DNA of 64,000 bases from Alloacidobacterium dinghuense (GTDB lineage Bacteria > Acidobacteriota > Terriglobia > Terriglobales > Acidobacteriaceae). Numbering within the stretch: position 1 is the first letter of the stretch; each line of letters begins with the position of its first letter. The stretch lies in NCBI RefSeq assembly GCF_014274465.1, contig NZ_CP060394.1:4712001-4776000 (forward strand), in the 5' to 3' direction. The position numbers and the translations under genes are program-made. Positions 37,126 through 46,617 of the stretch are shown piece by piece. The notes under the pieces were generated by a model. That model was not told the DNA's origin and did not search any database. It worked only from the letters and a program-made list of their open reading frames with translations.

Positions 37126-38741
37126 AGCGGAATATTCCCGTGCTTCTTCGGCGGATTCTTGTCGCGCTTGCCCTGCAGCATTTCGAGCGCGGTGATGAGG
37201 CGGCGACGTGTTTCGCGGGGAAGAATCACTTCATCGACATAGCCGCGTTCAGCGGCAATATACGGATTGGCAAACTGCTCACGAAATTCGTGCACTTTTT
37301 CCGTGCGCGCAGCAGCCAGCAACTGCTGCCTGCGTTCCTCGCTCAACGGACCTTCGCTGGCCTCGGCATCAGCGACAACCTGATTCAAGTCGCGTCCATA
37401 GACGATATTCACGGCGCCCTCAGGACCCATCACCGCGATCTCCGCCGTCGGCCAGGCAAAATTCATGTCAGTGCGAATGTGTTTCGAACTCATAACGCAA
37501 TACGCTCCGCCATACGCCTTGCGCGTAATCACAGTCAGTTTTGGCACCGTCGCCTCCGCGAAAGCGTAAAGCAATTTCGCGCCGTGGCGAATGATTCCGC
37601 CATACTCCTGCTGCGTTCCAGGCAGAAAGCCGGGCACATCCTCCAGCGTGATAAGCGGAATATTGAAGGCATCGCAGAAGCGCACAAATCGCGCGCCTTT
37701 CACGCTTGCGTCAATATCGAGCACACCCGCGAGAAATGCAGGCTGATTGGCGACAATGCCCACCGGCCGCCCGTTCATGCGCGCAAACCCAATCACGATG
37801 TTGCGAGCGAAGTGCTCATGCACCTCAAAGAAATATCCATCGTCCACCACGCGCTGGATGACATCCTTGATGTCGTACGGTTGGTTCGATTCCTCGGGCA
37901 CCAGCGAATCAAGCTCCCGATCGGCGCGATCCATCGGATCGGTGCAAACACGGCGCGGCGGATCGTCGAGATTGTTCGACGGTATGAAGCCGAACAGCTC
38001 GCGAATCATCGCCAGGCATTCCGCATCGTCGTGCGCCATGAAATGCGCAACGCCGGAGCGTTCGTTGTGCGTGCTCGCCCCGCCCAGTTCTTCCTTGGTG
38101 ACCTCTTCATGCGTGACTGTCTTGATCACGTCCGGCCCGGTCACAAACATGTAGGAAGTCTTATCCACCATCAGCGTGAAATCAGTAATGGCCGGCGAAT
38201 AGACCGCCCCTCCGGCACAGGGCCCAAGAATCGCCGAGATCTGCGGAATCACGCCGCTGGCCAGCGTATTGAGCAGAAAAATGTCCGCATACCCCGCGAG
38301 TGAAACCACGCCCTCCTGAATCCGCGCCCCGCCCGAGTCGTTCAGGCCAATCACCGGCGCGCCCACGCGCATGGCCGTGTCCATAATCTTGACGATCTTC
38401 GCCGCATTCGTCTCAGAGAGCGAGCCGCCAAAGACGGTAAAATCCTGCGCGAAAACAAAGACGGTGCGGCCATCGATGCGCCCGTAGCCGGTAACAAAGC
38501 CGTCACCGGGAATGCGCTTCTGCTCCATGCCGAAGTCAGTGCAGCGATGTGTAACCAGCTTGTCGGTTTCTTCGAAGCTGCCTTCATCGAGCAGCAGGTG
38601 GATGCGCTCGCGCGCAGAGAGCTTGCCTTCCTTGTGCTGGCGTTCGCGCCGCTCTTTCCCGCCGCCTTCTTCCGCCAGTCGGTTACGGCGCTCCAGTTCT
38701 TCGAGCGATTCCGCTCGTACAGCTGGCTTAGATGTCTCCAT
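37122..38741 (-). CDS. Acyl-CoA carboxylase carboxyltransferase (beta) subunit
   Basis: 539 residues with the two crotonase-like carboxyltransferase halves: [19 protein letters not shown] with [14 protein letters not shown], and [20 protein letters not shown] with [20 protein letters not shown]. It belongs to the propionyl-CoA/methylmalonyl-CoA carboxyltransferase group. It transfers CO2 from biotin to acyl-CoA. The biotin carboxylase and carrier subunits are not nearby. Downstream cupin overlaps by 4 nt. Whether the acyl-CoA is propionyl, methylcrotonyl or other cannot be fixed from the sequence. Confidence 0.9.
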   Translation of the reverse strand: METSKPAVRAESLEELERRNRLAEEGGGKERRERQHKEGKLSARERIHLLLDEGSFEETDKLVTHRCTDFGMEQKRIPGDGFVTGYGRIDGRTVFVFAQDFTVFGGSLSETNAAKIVKIMDTAMRVGAPVIGLNDSGGARIQEGVVSLAGYADIFLLNTLASGVIPQISAILGPCAGGAVYSPAITDFTLMVDKTSYMFVTGPDVIKTVTHEEVTKEELGGASTHNERSGVAHFMAHDDAECLAMIRELFGFIPSNNLDDPPRRVCTDPMDRADRELDSLVPEESNQPYDIKDVIQRVVDDGYFFEVHEHFARNIVIGFARMNGRPVGIVANQPAFLAGVLDIDASVKGARFVRFCDAFNIPLITLEDVPGFLPGTQQEYGGIIRHGAKLLYAFAEATVPKLTVITRKAYGGAYCVMSSKHIRTDMNFAWPTAEIAVMGPEGAVNIVYGRDLNQVVADAEASEGPLSEERRQQLLAAARTEKVHEFREQFANPYIAAERGYVDEVILPRETRRRLITALEMLQGKRDKNPPKKHGNIPL

Positions 38742-39221
38742 GAAGTCGGATTATAGAGGAGCACAGAGATGCGTTCAGGGGTAAGGGTCTTTACTGCTTG
38801 GCCTAGTTGCGTGCGTCGATGCTAATAAACTTCTTTGTGAAAGAGGTCGTCTTTCTCTTCGCACGGAGTGCAAACACAACCAACAGCGCATCCGATGAGC
38901 ATCGCCACACCGATCGTTACCAGGATAGCAGGCAAAAAATCGCTCAATCGCGATAAATGGCCCAACAAATCGTGCATTCTAAGGAACCACATAGTCCATG
39001 CCCTCTTTCGGAATCTGCGTCATGCCGCACAGATTCCAACGGGTGCCATCATCATCTCACTGTTTCTGCCCACAGTAAGCAAATTTTGTGAGAGTTTCGC
39101 GGCTAGATGCCTTATCGGCGCAGGGCCGCTGGGCATGAACAGTCTATTAGATGCAGTCTCACCGCATCGCGTATAGATTCCGCTGTACTGCCAGCGAACG
39201 AAATACGAAAATAAAAGCGCT
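38742..39221. other. 480-bp intergenic region without a supported gene
   Basis: Between the divergent carboxylase and polymerase genes; it should hold promoters for both, but I see no strong boxes. An open frame at 38868-39176 (102 codons, plus) has no ribosome site or recognisable sequence. Confidence 0.4.
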
Positions 39222-40529
39222 GTGCCCTCTTCTAGCCAACTCGTTGAAAAATCTGAGCCGCGGGTCCGCTGGCTCTTCCTCGACTTGAACTCCTACTTCG
39301 CCTCCGTCGAGCAGGAGCTCCGCCCCGAGCTGCGCAACCGGCCCGTAGCCGTCGTCCCGCTCATGGCCGACACCACTTTCTGTATCGCCGCCAGCTATGA
39401 AGCGAAAGCCTTTAAGGTCAAAACCGGAACGCAGGTCGGCGAAGCCAAACGTATGTGCCCGGGCATCGAGCTGGTAGAAGCGCGACACGAGCTCTACGTC
39501 GAATATCACAAGAAAATCGTCGCCGCCGTCGAAAGCTGCGTCCCCGTTTCCACCGTCATGTCCATCGACGAGATGGCCTGCAGCCTTATCGGCCGCGAGC
39601 AGCCCCTGGTTGCGGCCCTCGACCTGGCGCGTCGCATCAAGGAAACGATCAAGCGCGACGTAGGCAGCACCCTCTGCTGCTCCGTTGGACTCGCGCCCAA
39701 TCGCTACCTCGCCAAGATCGCCTCTGACATGGAGAAGCCCGACGGCCTCGTCGCCCTCACCAGGGACATTCTCAAACCAGCCTTGCAGCAACTCGAATTG
39801 CGCGACCTGCCCGGCGTTGGCATTCGGATGGAAAAGCATCTGCACTCCCGTGGCATCCGCACCATGGAACAGTTGCTCGCCCTCGACCACGAAAAGCTGA
39901 GCGAGGTCTGGGGCGGTGTTGGAGGGGAAAAACTCTACCACTGGCTGCGCGGCGAAGACTTCAACGACCCCAAGCTCGAGCACCAGAAGTCGATCAGCCA
40001 GAGCCACATGCTCCCGCCCGAGTTCCGCACGCGCGACGGAGCCTACGCCATCGCCCACAAGCTGCTGCACAAGGCCGCCATGCGTCTGCGCGCCGCGCAT
40101 CTCTGGACTACGAACATATCGCTCTCCGTAAAGTTTGTCGTCCCCAAGGAAATCGCCAAAAAACGTCACCTCTCCGGCATTCCGCAGAGCGGATGGTCCC
40201 ACGGCATGACCGTCATCGAGTGCCAGGACAATCAGACTCTCGTCGAAGCCCTGTGCAAACTCTGGGCCGAGCTGCCCCAGGGCGACCAGTTTCAAAGACC
40301 ATTCTTCGTCGGCGTATGGCTGGGAAACCTCGTGCCCGACCACCTGCACACGCTCAGCCTCTTCTCCGGTCTCGAAGATGAATCGCGGCGCACGCGCCTC
40401 TCCACCACCATGGACACCCTCAATCACAAATACGGGCTCGACACTTTGTTTCCGGCAAGCATGCTGCTCGCGAAAGCCGCCGCTCCCACGCGCATCGCAT
40501 TCACCAGCATCCCCGATTTATTTGAGTAG
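39222..40529 (+). CDS. Y-family DNA polymerase (DinB/ImuB superfamily)
   Basis: 435 residues. Palm motif LDLNSYFASVEQE has metal-binding D21 and steric-gate F26; the SIDE motif supplies D116 and E117. A finger, a helix-hairpin-helix thumb (LRDLPGVGIRMEKHLHSRGI) and a little-finger domain follow. It should perform error-prone translesion synthesis. It lacks a recognisable beta-clamp box at the end, and no imuA/dnaE2 neighbours are seen, so Pol IV-like is the best call. GTG start. The TIR gene lies 12 bp away convergently. Confidence 0.88.
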   Translation: MPSSSQLVEKSEPRVRWLFLDLNSYFASVEQELRPELRNRPVAVVPLMADTTFCIAASYEAKAFKVKTGTQVGEAKRMCPGIELVEARHELYVEYHKKIVAAVESCVPVSTVMSIDEMACSLIGREQPLVAALDLARRIKETIKRDVGSTLCCSVGLAPNRYLAKIASDMEKPDGLVALTRDILKPALQQLELRDLPGVGIRMEKHLHSRGIRTMEQLLALDHEKLSEVWGGVGGEKLYHWLRGEDFNDPKLEHQKSISQSHMLPPEFRTRDGAYAIAHKLLHKAAMRLRAAHLWTTNISLSVKFVVPKEIAKKRHLSGIPQSGWSHGMTVIECQDNQTLVEALCKLWAELPQGDQFQRPFFVGVWLGNLVPDHLHTLSLFSGLEDESRRTRLSTTMDTLNHKYGLDTLFPASMLLAKAAAPTRIAFTSIPDLFE

Positions 40530-40541
40530 TGGCTTGGGTAG

Positions 40542-41537
40542 TTAGTACATCTTGGGTCGCCTGATCTTTCCGTTCGCCATTTTCTCCATCAGTTCCATAA
40601 ACTGCAGGATGCATTTCGTCGCCAGTTCTTTTGACGAAATGAAGCCTTGGGATTTTCTCTTGAGCGTCCAGCCATATTCTCGCGACCGTGAGAGCTCCGG
40701 CTCATATTCAATTTCACGAATCTGGTCAGGAGGGCGCAGCTGCATAAAATGGCCCAACTCACTCGGCAAGAGGATCCGTCCATTGAATTCCCGAAGATAG
40801 AGTCCGCTATTTTCTAGCCTGCCGAAATACAGCTGATGCCAAACTACGGTAATGCTGACCTGTTCGTTTATGAGGAAGATGGCCTGATCGGTGGCTCTGT
40901 TCTGATAATTGCTCTCACAGACGATTTGCTGATGGCCTTGGGTATTTAGTTCTTCACAGCCCGCATATATTTCCTTGAAGAGTTCTTTGACTTTCTCCAA
41001 AATTTGCGCAAGGCCTTCCGGAGAGTCCATACGACTCTTGTCGTATCGGTATTGCTCATCGATCCTTAGCAGCTCCGCCTTTTTTAAGGGCGTCATTGGA
41101 GAAAGCTGGCCGCCATTTTCTAGTACCCGTGATTTGATAATGCCGATGGCTTGATCAATACCGAATTCCTCGAAGTTGTATCTGACGTAATACTCCGGGA
41201 GCCAGTTCGGAAGGAGGCCGGTTTTCTCTAGCGCGACAAAAAAGAGTCGTTTCCAACCACCGTTAAAGCACGCCTCTTTGATGGCAGTTTCTTCAATGGC
41301 CGTCCATCGGGTTTTGCCCCATTGCTCGCGATACAGAACGACCATCACGCGCGAGTCTTCTAAGAAGGGCTTTCGCATAGTCTCCATCCCGTCTGTGCCA
41401 GCGAGATCCTCTTGGTTCTTCGGATAATAGAAGACGCCCAACGTTTCGCTAAGTCCGCGGTAGAAGGCTTCGGCAATAGCTTCGTCCTTTGCAAGAAAAG
41501 AAATAGCTACATCGTATTCAGGATTATCAAGTGCCAT
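40542..41537 (-). CDS. TIR-domain protein with uncharacterised C-terminal domain
   Basis: 331 residues. N-terminal TIR-like domain at about 7-120: first strand YDVAISFLAKDEAIAEAFYR, VMVVLYREQWG and WTAIEETAI, where W78 and E82 match the W-x-x-x-E of catalytic TIR NADases. Residues about 130-190 are charged helices, and 200-325 an unassigned mixed domain (VCESNYQNRATDQAIFLINE, ITVVWHQLYFGRLE). Composition is more A+T-rich than its neighbours, suggesting horizontal transfer. No ThsA, SIR2, cyclase or STING partner is adjacent. NAD cleavage in immunity is inference from the family. Confidence 0.75.
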   Translation of the reverse strand: MALDNPEYDVAISFLAKDEAIAEAFYRGLSETLGVFYYPKNQEDLAGTDGMETMRKPFLEDSRVMVVLYREQWGKTRWTAIEETAIKEACFNGGWKRLFFVALEKTGLLPNWLPEYYVRYNFEEFGIDQAIGIIKSRVLENGGQLSPMTPLKKAELLRIDEQYRYDKSRMDSPEGLAQILEKVKELFKEIYAGCEELNTQGHQQIVCESNYQNRATDQAIFLINEQVSITVVWHQLYFGRLENSGLYLREFNGRILLPSELGHFMQLRPPDQIREIEYEPELSRSREYGWTLKRKSQGFISSKELATKCILQFMELMEKMANGKIRRPKMY

Positions 41538-41709
41538 AAATTTCTCGGAACCATTTCACGATAGCTGTCGTTGACAACCAAATTATCTCAATTCGTTAAG
41601 AGCACTGGGGCTCGCATTTTTGAGACCCTGGGCTTCCGACGGAACCCGAACTCCCCGACTTGCGTATCACCCTTCAGGACGGCGACCCGCTCCATCGGAG
41701 GCCAACCCA

Positions 41710-44181
41710 GTGGAATCCTTTAAAAGCCAGCTGAGACAGGTTTTGCGCAGACTATGGCGTGCGCCCATGTTTACGTGCATCACATTGATCACTCTCGCCG
41801 TCGGCGTCGGCGCCAATACCGCGGTCTTCAGCGTCCTCGAAGGCGTCCTGCTCAAGCCTCTCCCCTATCCCCATCCCGAACGACTCGTCGGCGTGTGGCA
41901 CACAGCTCCCGGCCTTGGCCTTCAAGACGTGAACATGGCTCCGTCGAATTACTTCATCTACCGCGAGCAGAACCGCACATTTCAGGACATCGGCCTCTAC
42001 CAGGGCGATTCGGTCAGCGTAACCGGAACAGCGGAGCCGGAGCACGTGAACGCGCTCGATGTAACCGATGGCCTGCTGCCCGTACTCGGCGTTTCCCCGA
42101 TGCTGGGCCGCTGGTTCAATCGCACCGACGCCACCACAGGCAGCCCGGATACGATCCTGCTGACCTACGGCTACTGGCAGCGCAAGTTCGGGTCCGATCG
42201 CTCCATCGTCGGTCGCACCCTCACCGTCGATGGCAAGCCGCGCCAGATCATCGGCGTCATGCCGAAAGAGTTTCAGTTCCTCGACTGGGAAATGCCCGCG
42301 ATCATCCTGCCCATCCAGTTCGATCGCAACAAGACAACCCTCGGCCAGTTCAGCTATGAAGGCATCGCCCGTCTCAAGCCCGGCGTAAAGCTCACCGAAG
42401 CCAATACCGACGTAGGCCGCATGATTCCCACCGTCTGGGATAGCTTCCCCACGCCTCCCGGCTTCAGCATTGGCCTATTCAAGAAAGCGCAACTAACGCC
42501 CAAAGTCCGCCCGCTCATGCAGGATGTAGTCGGAGATGTCGGCAAGCTTCTCTGGATCCTCATGGGCAGCATCGGCATGGTCTTGTTGATCGCATGCGCG
42601 AACGCTGCAAATCTCTTGCTCGTTCGCGCCGAAGGCCGCCAGCAGGAATTTGCCATTCGCTCCGCACTCGGCGCCAGCCGGGGCCGCATCGGTGGCGAGT
42701 TGCTCCTCGAGAGCATGGTGATCGGGTTGGCTGGAGGCGCACTCGGACTCGCTCTCGCCTATGGCGCCCTGCGTGTTCTGGTAGCGCTCGCTCCGGCAGG
42801 GCTTCCGCGTATCGACGACATAGGCATCAACACTCCCGTGCTCATCTTCACTCTGATTGCTTCGCTCTTCGCGAGCCTTCTCTCCGGCTTGATTCCCGTC
42901 ATGCGATACGCGGGCGCGCGCTTAGGACTGGCGCTTCGCGAAGGCGGACGCGCACAGAGCCAGGGACGCGAGCGCCATCGCACCAGAAACACTCTGGTCG
43001 TCATTCAGGTTGGTCTCGCCTTTGTGCTGCTCATCTGTTCGGGCCTGATGGTGCGCACCTTCCGCGCCCTGATGCACGTCAGCCCTGGATTCTCCGATCC
43101 CGCCCACGTTCAAACCTTCCGCATCACCATCCCCGAAGCCGAGGTCTCCGACGAGCAGAAAGTCGTGCGCATGCAGGAAGCCATCGCACACAAGATCGAG
43201 GCCATTCAGGGCGTATCCTCGGTTGCGCTCACCAATTCCGCGCCCATGGACGGCGGCCAGTGGCAGGACCCGGTCTTCGCGCAGGACCGCGCCTACGCCG
43301 AAGGAGATTTCCCTCCGCTCCGCCGTTTCAAATTCGTCTCGCCGGGAGAATTTCAGACTGTGGGCACTCCATTCATCGCCGGTCGTGACTACACCTGGAC
43401 CGATCTCTACGACAGGCGTCCCGTCGCCATCGTCTCCGAGAATTTCGCGCGCGAGTATTGGCGCAGCCCGTCCAATGCGCTCGGCAAACAGATACGCGTC
43501 AGCACGAAAGATGACTGGCGCGAGATCGTCGGCGTCGTCGGCGATATACACGATGACGGCATGAACAAGGACGCGCCCTCCATCGCCTACTGGCCGCTTC
43601 TCCTCAACCATTTCGAGAGCGACATGGTGCACGTGAGCCGCACCGTGGTGTTTGTCATCCGCAGCCCGCGCGCAGGTTCCGAGAGCCTGATGAAAGAGGT
43701 GCGGCAAGCCGTATGGTCGGTCGACGCAAACCTCCCGCTCGCCGACGTTCGCACCGAGGGCTACTTCTATTCGAAGTCGATGGCGCGCACTTCCTTCACG
43801 CTGGTCATGCTCGCCATCGCAGGCGGCATGGCATTGCTCCTCGGCATCGTCGGACTCTACGGCGTCATCGCGTATTCCGTTACGCAGCGCACGCGCGAGA
43901 TCGGCATCCGCATCGCCCTCGGCGCGCAGCGCAAAGACGTCACCGGAATGTTCGTCCGTCAGGGATTGATTCTGGCCGGAGCAGGCGTCATCTGCGGACT
44001 GATCGTCGCGGTCGCCGTCACGCGCCTCCTGTCCTCGCTGCTCTTTCACGTGAGTCCAATGGACCCCATCACCTACGGCTCCGTCTGTCTGGGACTCGCC
44101 GCAGCCGCTGCGCTCGCCAGCTATGTGCCGTCGCGGCGCACAACAGCGGTGAACCCGGTCGACGCCCTGCGCGCCGAGTAG
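41710..44181 (+). CDS. ADOP-type ABC transporter permease (MacB/FtsX-like)
   Basis: 823 residues. Two MacB-core plus FtsX blocks: APMFTCITLITLAVGVGANT, LLWILMGSIGMVLLIACANA, and the C-terminal VTGMFVRQGLILAGAGVI to SRRTTAVNPVDALRAE. I choose GTG 41710, with GGAGG 8 nt before it, so the protein starts at ESFKSQLRQVLRRL as related proteins do. An ATG at 41620 would add 30 low-complexity residues. No PadR gene or ATPase gene adjacent. Closely resembles the 6 kb copy in the TALSYGYWQRRFG-type periplasmic motif (here LLTYGYWQRKFG). Confidence 0.88.
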   Translation: MESFKSQLRQVLRRLWRAPMFTCITLITLAVGVGANTAVFSVLEGVLLKPLPYPHPERLVGVWHTAPGLGLQDVNMAPSNYFIYREQNRTFQDIGLYQGDSVSVTGTAEPEHVNALDVTDGLLPVLGVSPMLGRWFNRTDATTGSPDTILLTYGYWQRKFGSDRSIVGRTLTVDGKPRQIIGVMPKEFQFLDWEMPAIILPIQFDRNKTTLGQFSYEGIARLKPGVKLTEANTDVGRMIPTVWDSFPTPPGFSIGLFKKAQLTPKVRPLMQDVVGDVGKLLWILMGSIGMVLLIACANAANLLLVRAEGRQQEFAIRSALGASRGRIGGELLLESMVIGLAGGALGLALAYGALRVLVALAPAGLPRIDDIGINTPVLIFTLIASLFASLLSGLIPVMRYAGARLGLALREGGRAQSQGRERHRTRNTLVVIQVGLAFVLLICSGLMVRTFRALMHVSPGFSDPAHVQTFRITIPEAEVSDEQKVVRMQEAIAHKIEAIQGVSSVALTNSAPMDGGQWQDPVFAQDRAYAEGDFPPLRRFKFVSPGEFQTVGTPFIAGRDYTWTDLYDRRPVAIVSENFAREYWRSPSNALGKQIRVSTKDDWREIVGVVGDIHDDGMNKDAPSIAYWPLLLNHFESDMVHVSRTVVFVIRSPRAGSESLMKEVRQAVWSVDANLPLADVRTEGYFYSKSMARTSFTLVMLAIAGGMALLLGIVGLYGVIAYSVTQRTREIGIRIALGAQRKDVTGMFVRQGLILAGAGVICGLIVAVAVTRLLSSLLFHVSPMDPITYGSVCLGLAAAAALASYVPSRRTTAVNPVDALRAE

Positions 44182-44240
44182 CGGGCTGGCCTCATTCAAA
44201 ACTCGAGGTCGTCATTCTGACGACCAACGGGAGGAAGAAT

Positions 44241-44480
44241 CTCAGCGATGCACGCGTAACACAGCAGCACGTTCAAGCAGCCGCTCGTTCCTCTCCACCC
44301 GCGCAATATGCACACGCCCCCAGCCACAAATCTGTTCCAGCACCGGAGCCAGCGTCCATCCATACCTCGTAATCGAATACGCACGCACGGCGGCACGCGT
44401 TTCTCTTCATGCCTTTCAAGAATCCCGCGCACCAGCTCCTGCAGGTGCCGGATCAGCATGCGTTCCGCTCCAGGCGCATG
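44241..44480 (-). pseudogene. Frameshifted, truncated HxlR-family regulator
   Basis: Read on the minus strand, ERMLIRHLQELVRGILERHE then, after a change of frame near 44388, RAYSITRYGWTLAPVLEQIC and GWGRVHI match the HTH wing and C-terminus of HxlR regulators (typically VEYSLTxxGxxLxPVLxxLC-W). The first third, containing the LGxxW-type start, is missing. Stop at 44243-44241. The pieces lie in different frames and lack a start, so no functional product is expected. Confidence 0.6.
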
Positions 44481-44517
44481 AAGGAGAACAGCATATCCAG
44501 CTTCGTATAATTTCCGC

Positions 44518-45192
44518 ATGTCAGCGCTACGCTCCCTGCCTCTTGCCTTCATCCTCACGATGCTCGCGGCAGCGCAGCAAACCATCTCGTTTCCAACCAA
44601 AGATGGTGGTCAAGTATGTGGTGACCTTTATGGTCAAGGTGATCGCGCGGTGGTCCTCGCCCACGGCGGCCAATTCAACAAGGAGAGTTGGAAAGAGCAG
44701 GCACAGGTTTTAGCAACGAAAGGATTTCGAATCCTTGCCATTGATTTTCGCGGATTTGGCTGCTCGACAGGCCCCGGCCAGGCAGATTTCTTCACTGCCC
44801 CGTTTCCGAACGACGTGCTTGCCGCCGTTACCTACTTGAAAGCGCACGGCGCTAAAACCGTATCGGTCATTGGTGGGAGTTTCGGCGGCGCAGCCGCTGG
44901 AGATGCGTCCATCATGGGAGCACCGGGTGAAATTGATCGCATCGTATTTCTGGGCGCTGCGCCCAACCTCTCCGCAGAAAAGCTGAAGTCGAGGGCGCTG
45001 TACATTCTTGCGCGCGAAGATCGCAGTGGAGACGGCCTGCGACTCCCTGGGATTCGTGCCCAGTACGAGAAGACTCCCCAGCCGAAGGAACTCATCATCC
45101 TTGATGGTTCTGCTCACGCTCAATTTCTGTTTCAAACAGACCAGAACGACAGAGTCATGCGCGAGATTGAACGATTCCTATCGACGCCCTAG
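44518..45192 (+). CDS. Alpha/beta hydrolase, exported
   Basis: 224 residues. Signal peptide (LPLAFILTMLAAAQQ). Hydrolase fold with VVLAHGGQFNKESW oxyanion region, nucleophile elbow GGSFGG, acid region YILAREDRSGDG and histidine in DGSAHAQFLF. Resembles dienelactone hydrolase/YfhR-type esterases. Substrate unknown. The minus-strand HxlR remnant lies just upstream. Confidence 0.85.
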   Translation: MSALRSLPLAFILTMLAAAQQTISFPTKDGGQVCGDLYGQGDRAVVLAHGGQFNKESWKEQAQVLATKGFRILAIDFRGFGCSTGPGQADFFTAPFPNDVLAAVTYLKAHGAKTVSVIGGSFGGAAAGDASIMGAPGEIDRIVFLGAAPNLSAEKLKSRALYILAREDRSGDGLRLPGIRAQYEKTPQPKELIILDGSAHAQFLFQTDQNDRVMREIERFLSTP

Positions 45193-45273
45193 CTGGGCCG
45201 AATCCGACGGCAATACCGACATCTCGGTGCGTACTTCCGTGTTGCCGGCCACACGAACATTTCGCGGTAAAGT

Positions 45274-45633
45274 CTACTTCGTTACGGCCTTTGCTTTCCG
45301 CACCGCCTCGAACAGCTCCCCAACTGTGAACTCACGGACCGTTGGTTCCACGCCGAACAGCGAGGTAAATCGGAATGGGAATATGTCCCAACCTTCGGAG
45401 TGAAAGAGGTATTCATTCGGCCCGAGGTTGAACGTCTCGCGCAGTCCTTTTTCCTCAGAGGCGAGCGTTACACGAAAACGTTTCTCTGTGGCTTCTAGCA
45501 AGTCGCTTCCGTCGTCCCCAGTCAGTCCCAAATCGCGCTCGAACTGCGTTTCCGGCGAAATCCTCTTCCGGTCAGGAACCTGCCGGTACTCCCGAATGAA
45601 GTCAGCGAACTCGTCAAACTTCAGTTCATCCAT
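45274..45633 (-). CDS. DUF1493 acyl-carrier-protein-like protein
   Basis: 119 residues. SPETQFERDLGLTGDDGSDLLEA is the DUF1493 signature, a family that resembles acyl carrier proteins in fold but lacks a clear phosphopantetheine serine motif DSL. No fatty acid or polyketide genes are adjacent. Function unknown. Confidence 0.8.
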   Translation of the reverse strand: MDELKFDEFADFIREYRQVPDRKRISPETQFERDLGLTGDDGSDLLEATEKRFRVTLASEEKGLRETFNLGPNEYLFHSEGWDIFPFRFTSLFGVEPTVREFTVGELFEAVRKAKAVTK

Positions 45634-45864
45634 GGCAGCAATACTTGCTCAAGTGTACCGCCCCGGTTGTCGGCAATACTTCCCTTATGGTTTCTGGTCT
45701 GAGGAATTTTTGGGGCCATGACATCACACCGCATGTTGCCACATTTTGAAAGAGTTGGTTCATGATCGGGAATACCGGAACGCCGCTGCATTGAGTCAGT
45801 AGATTCGATCGTCCTGCGTTTAACACGGCTGCGGTAAATTCAATGGTGCAAATGGAGTGAAGAC

Positions 45865-46452
45865 ATGTCCGACCATAAAGTACGGCTTTGGCTGATTCGA
45901 CATGGCGAAACAGAATGGAGTTTATCCGGTGCGCATACCAGCAGGACGGATATTCCTCTAACCGACAGAGGACGGGAACGCGCTGCGCACATGGCAGATC
46001 ATCTGCACCAGCAGCAGTTTTCTCTGGTGCTGACCAGTCCGCGCCAACGTGCACGCGAAACCTGTAGCATCACGGGCTATGGTGATGTTGCTCAGATCGA
46101 TTCCGATTTAAGCGAATGGGATTACGGAGAATACGAAGGCCGCACAACCGCTGACATCCGAAAGGAGCAGCCTGGGTGGACGATCTGGAAGAACAATCCT
46201 CGTGAAGGCGAAACGCTTGCACAGGTAAAAACCAGAGCCCAATCGATCATTGATCGGTGCACAGCTTCAGTTGGACAAGTCGCGCTCTTCGCCCATGCCC
46301 ATATTCTCCGCATACTGGCCGCCACCTGGATCGGTCTACCGCCGGAAGGGGGCAGTCTATTGGCATTGGGAACAGGGTCGGTGAGCACACTCGGATTTGA
46401 ACGCGAGACACGCGTCATCGAGACCTGGAATCGCTCATTCGAACTTGAGTAA
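45865..46452 (+). CDS. Histidine phosphatase-family (phosphoglycerate mutase-like) protein
   Basis: 195 residues. RHGE motif (R12-E15, phospho-acceptor H13), TSPRQRARET, the Glu-containing EWDYGEYEGR and second His in FAHAHILR are all present. Typical of cofactor-dependent phosphatases such as CobC or sugar phosphatases; length fits. GGAGTGA is upstream of the ATG. Substrate not determinable. Confidence 0.9.
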   Translation: MSDHKVRLWLIRHGETEWSLSGAHTSRTDIPLTDRGRERAAHMADHLHQQQFSLVLTSPRQRARETCSITGYGDVAQIDSDLSEWDYGEYEGRTTADIRKEQPGWTIWKNNPREGETLAQVKTRAQSIIDRCTASVGQVALFAHAHILRILAATWIGLPPEGGSLLALGTGSVSTLGFERETRVIETWNRSFELE

Positions 46453-46617
46453 TCGTCTAATCTCATCAAGCCGGAGCTTCAAACCGGGAGCACCATTGTA
46501 AGAATTGGGCGCTTGCTCTGGGCAGACGAATACATTTGCGCAGACCAAACCGTCATCTTCACTTTTCGCCTGCGTCAGCGCGGCGGACCATACATTCCGT
46601 ATTGCCGGTGATCAGGA

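Noticed and set aside
38868-39176. 102-codon frame upstream of the polymerase
   Set aside because: Lacks a ribosome site and reads as unstructured sequence.
39159-40427. 422-codon open frame antisense to the Y-family polymerase
   Set aside because: High GC gives long antisense frames; the polymerase motifs on the plus strand settle the coding strand.
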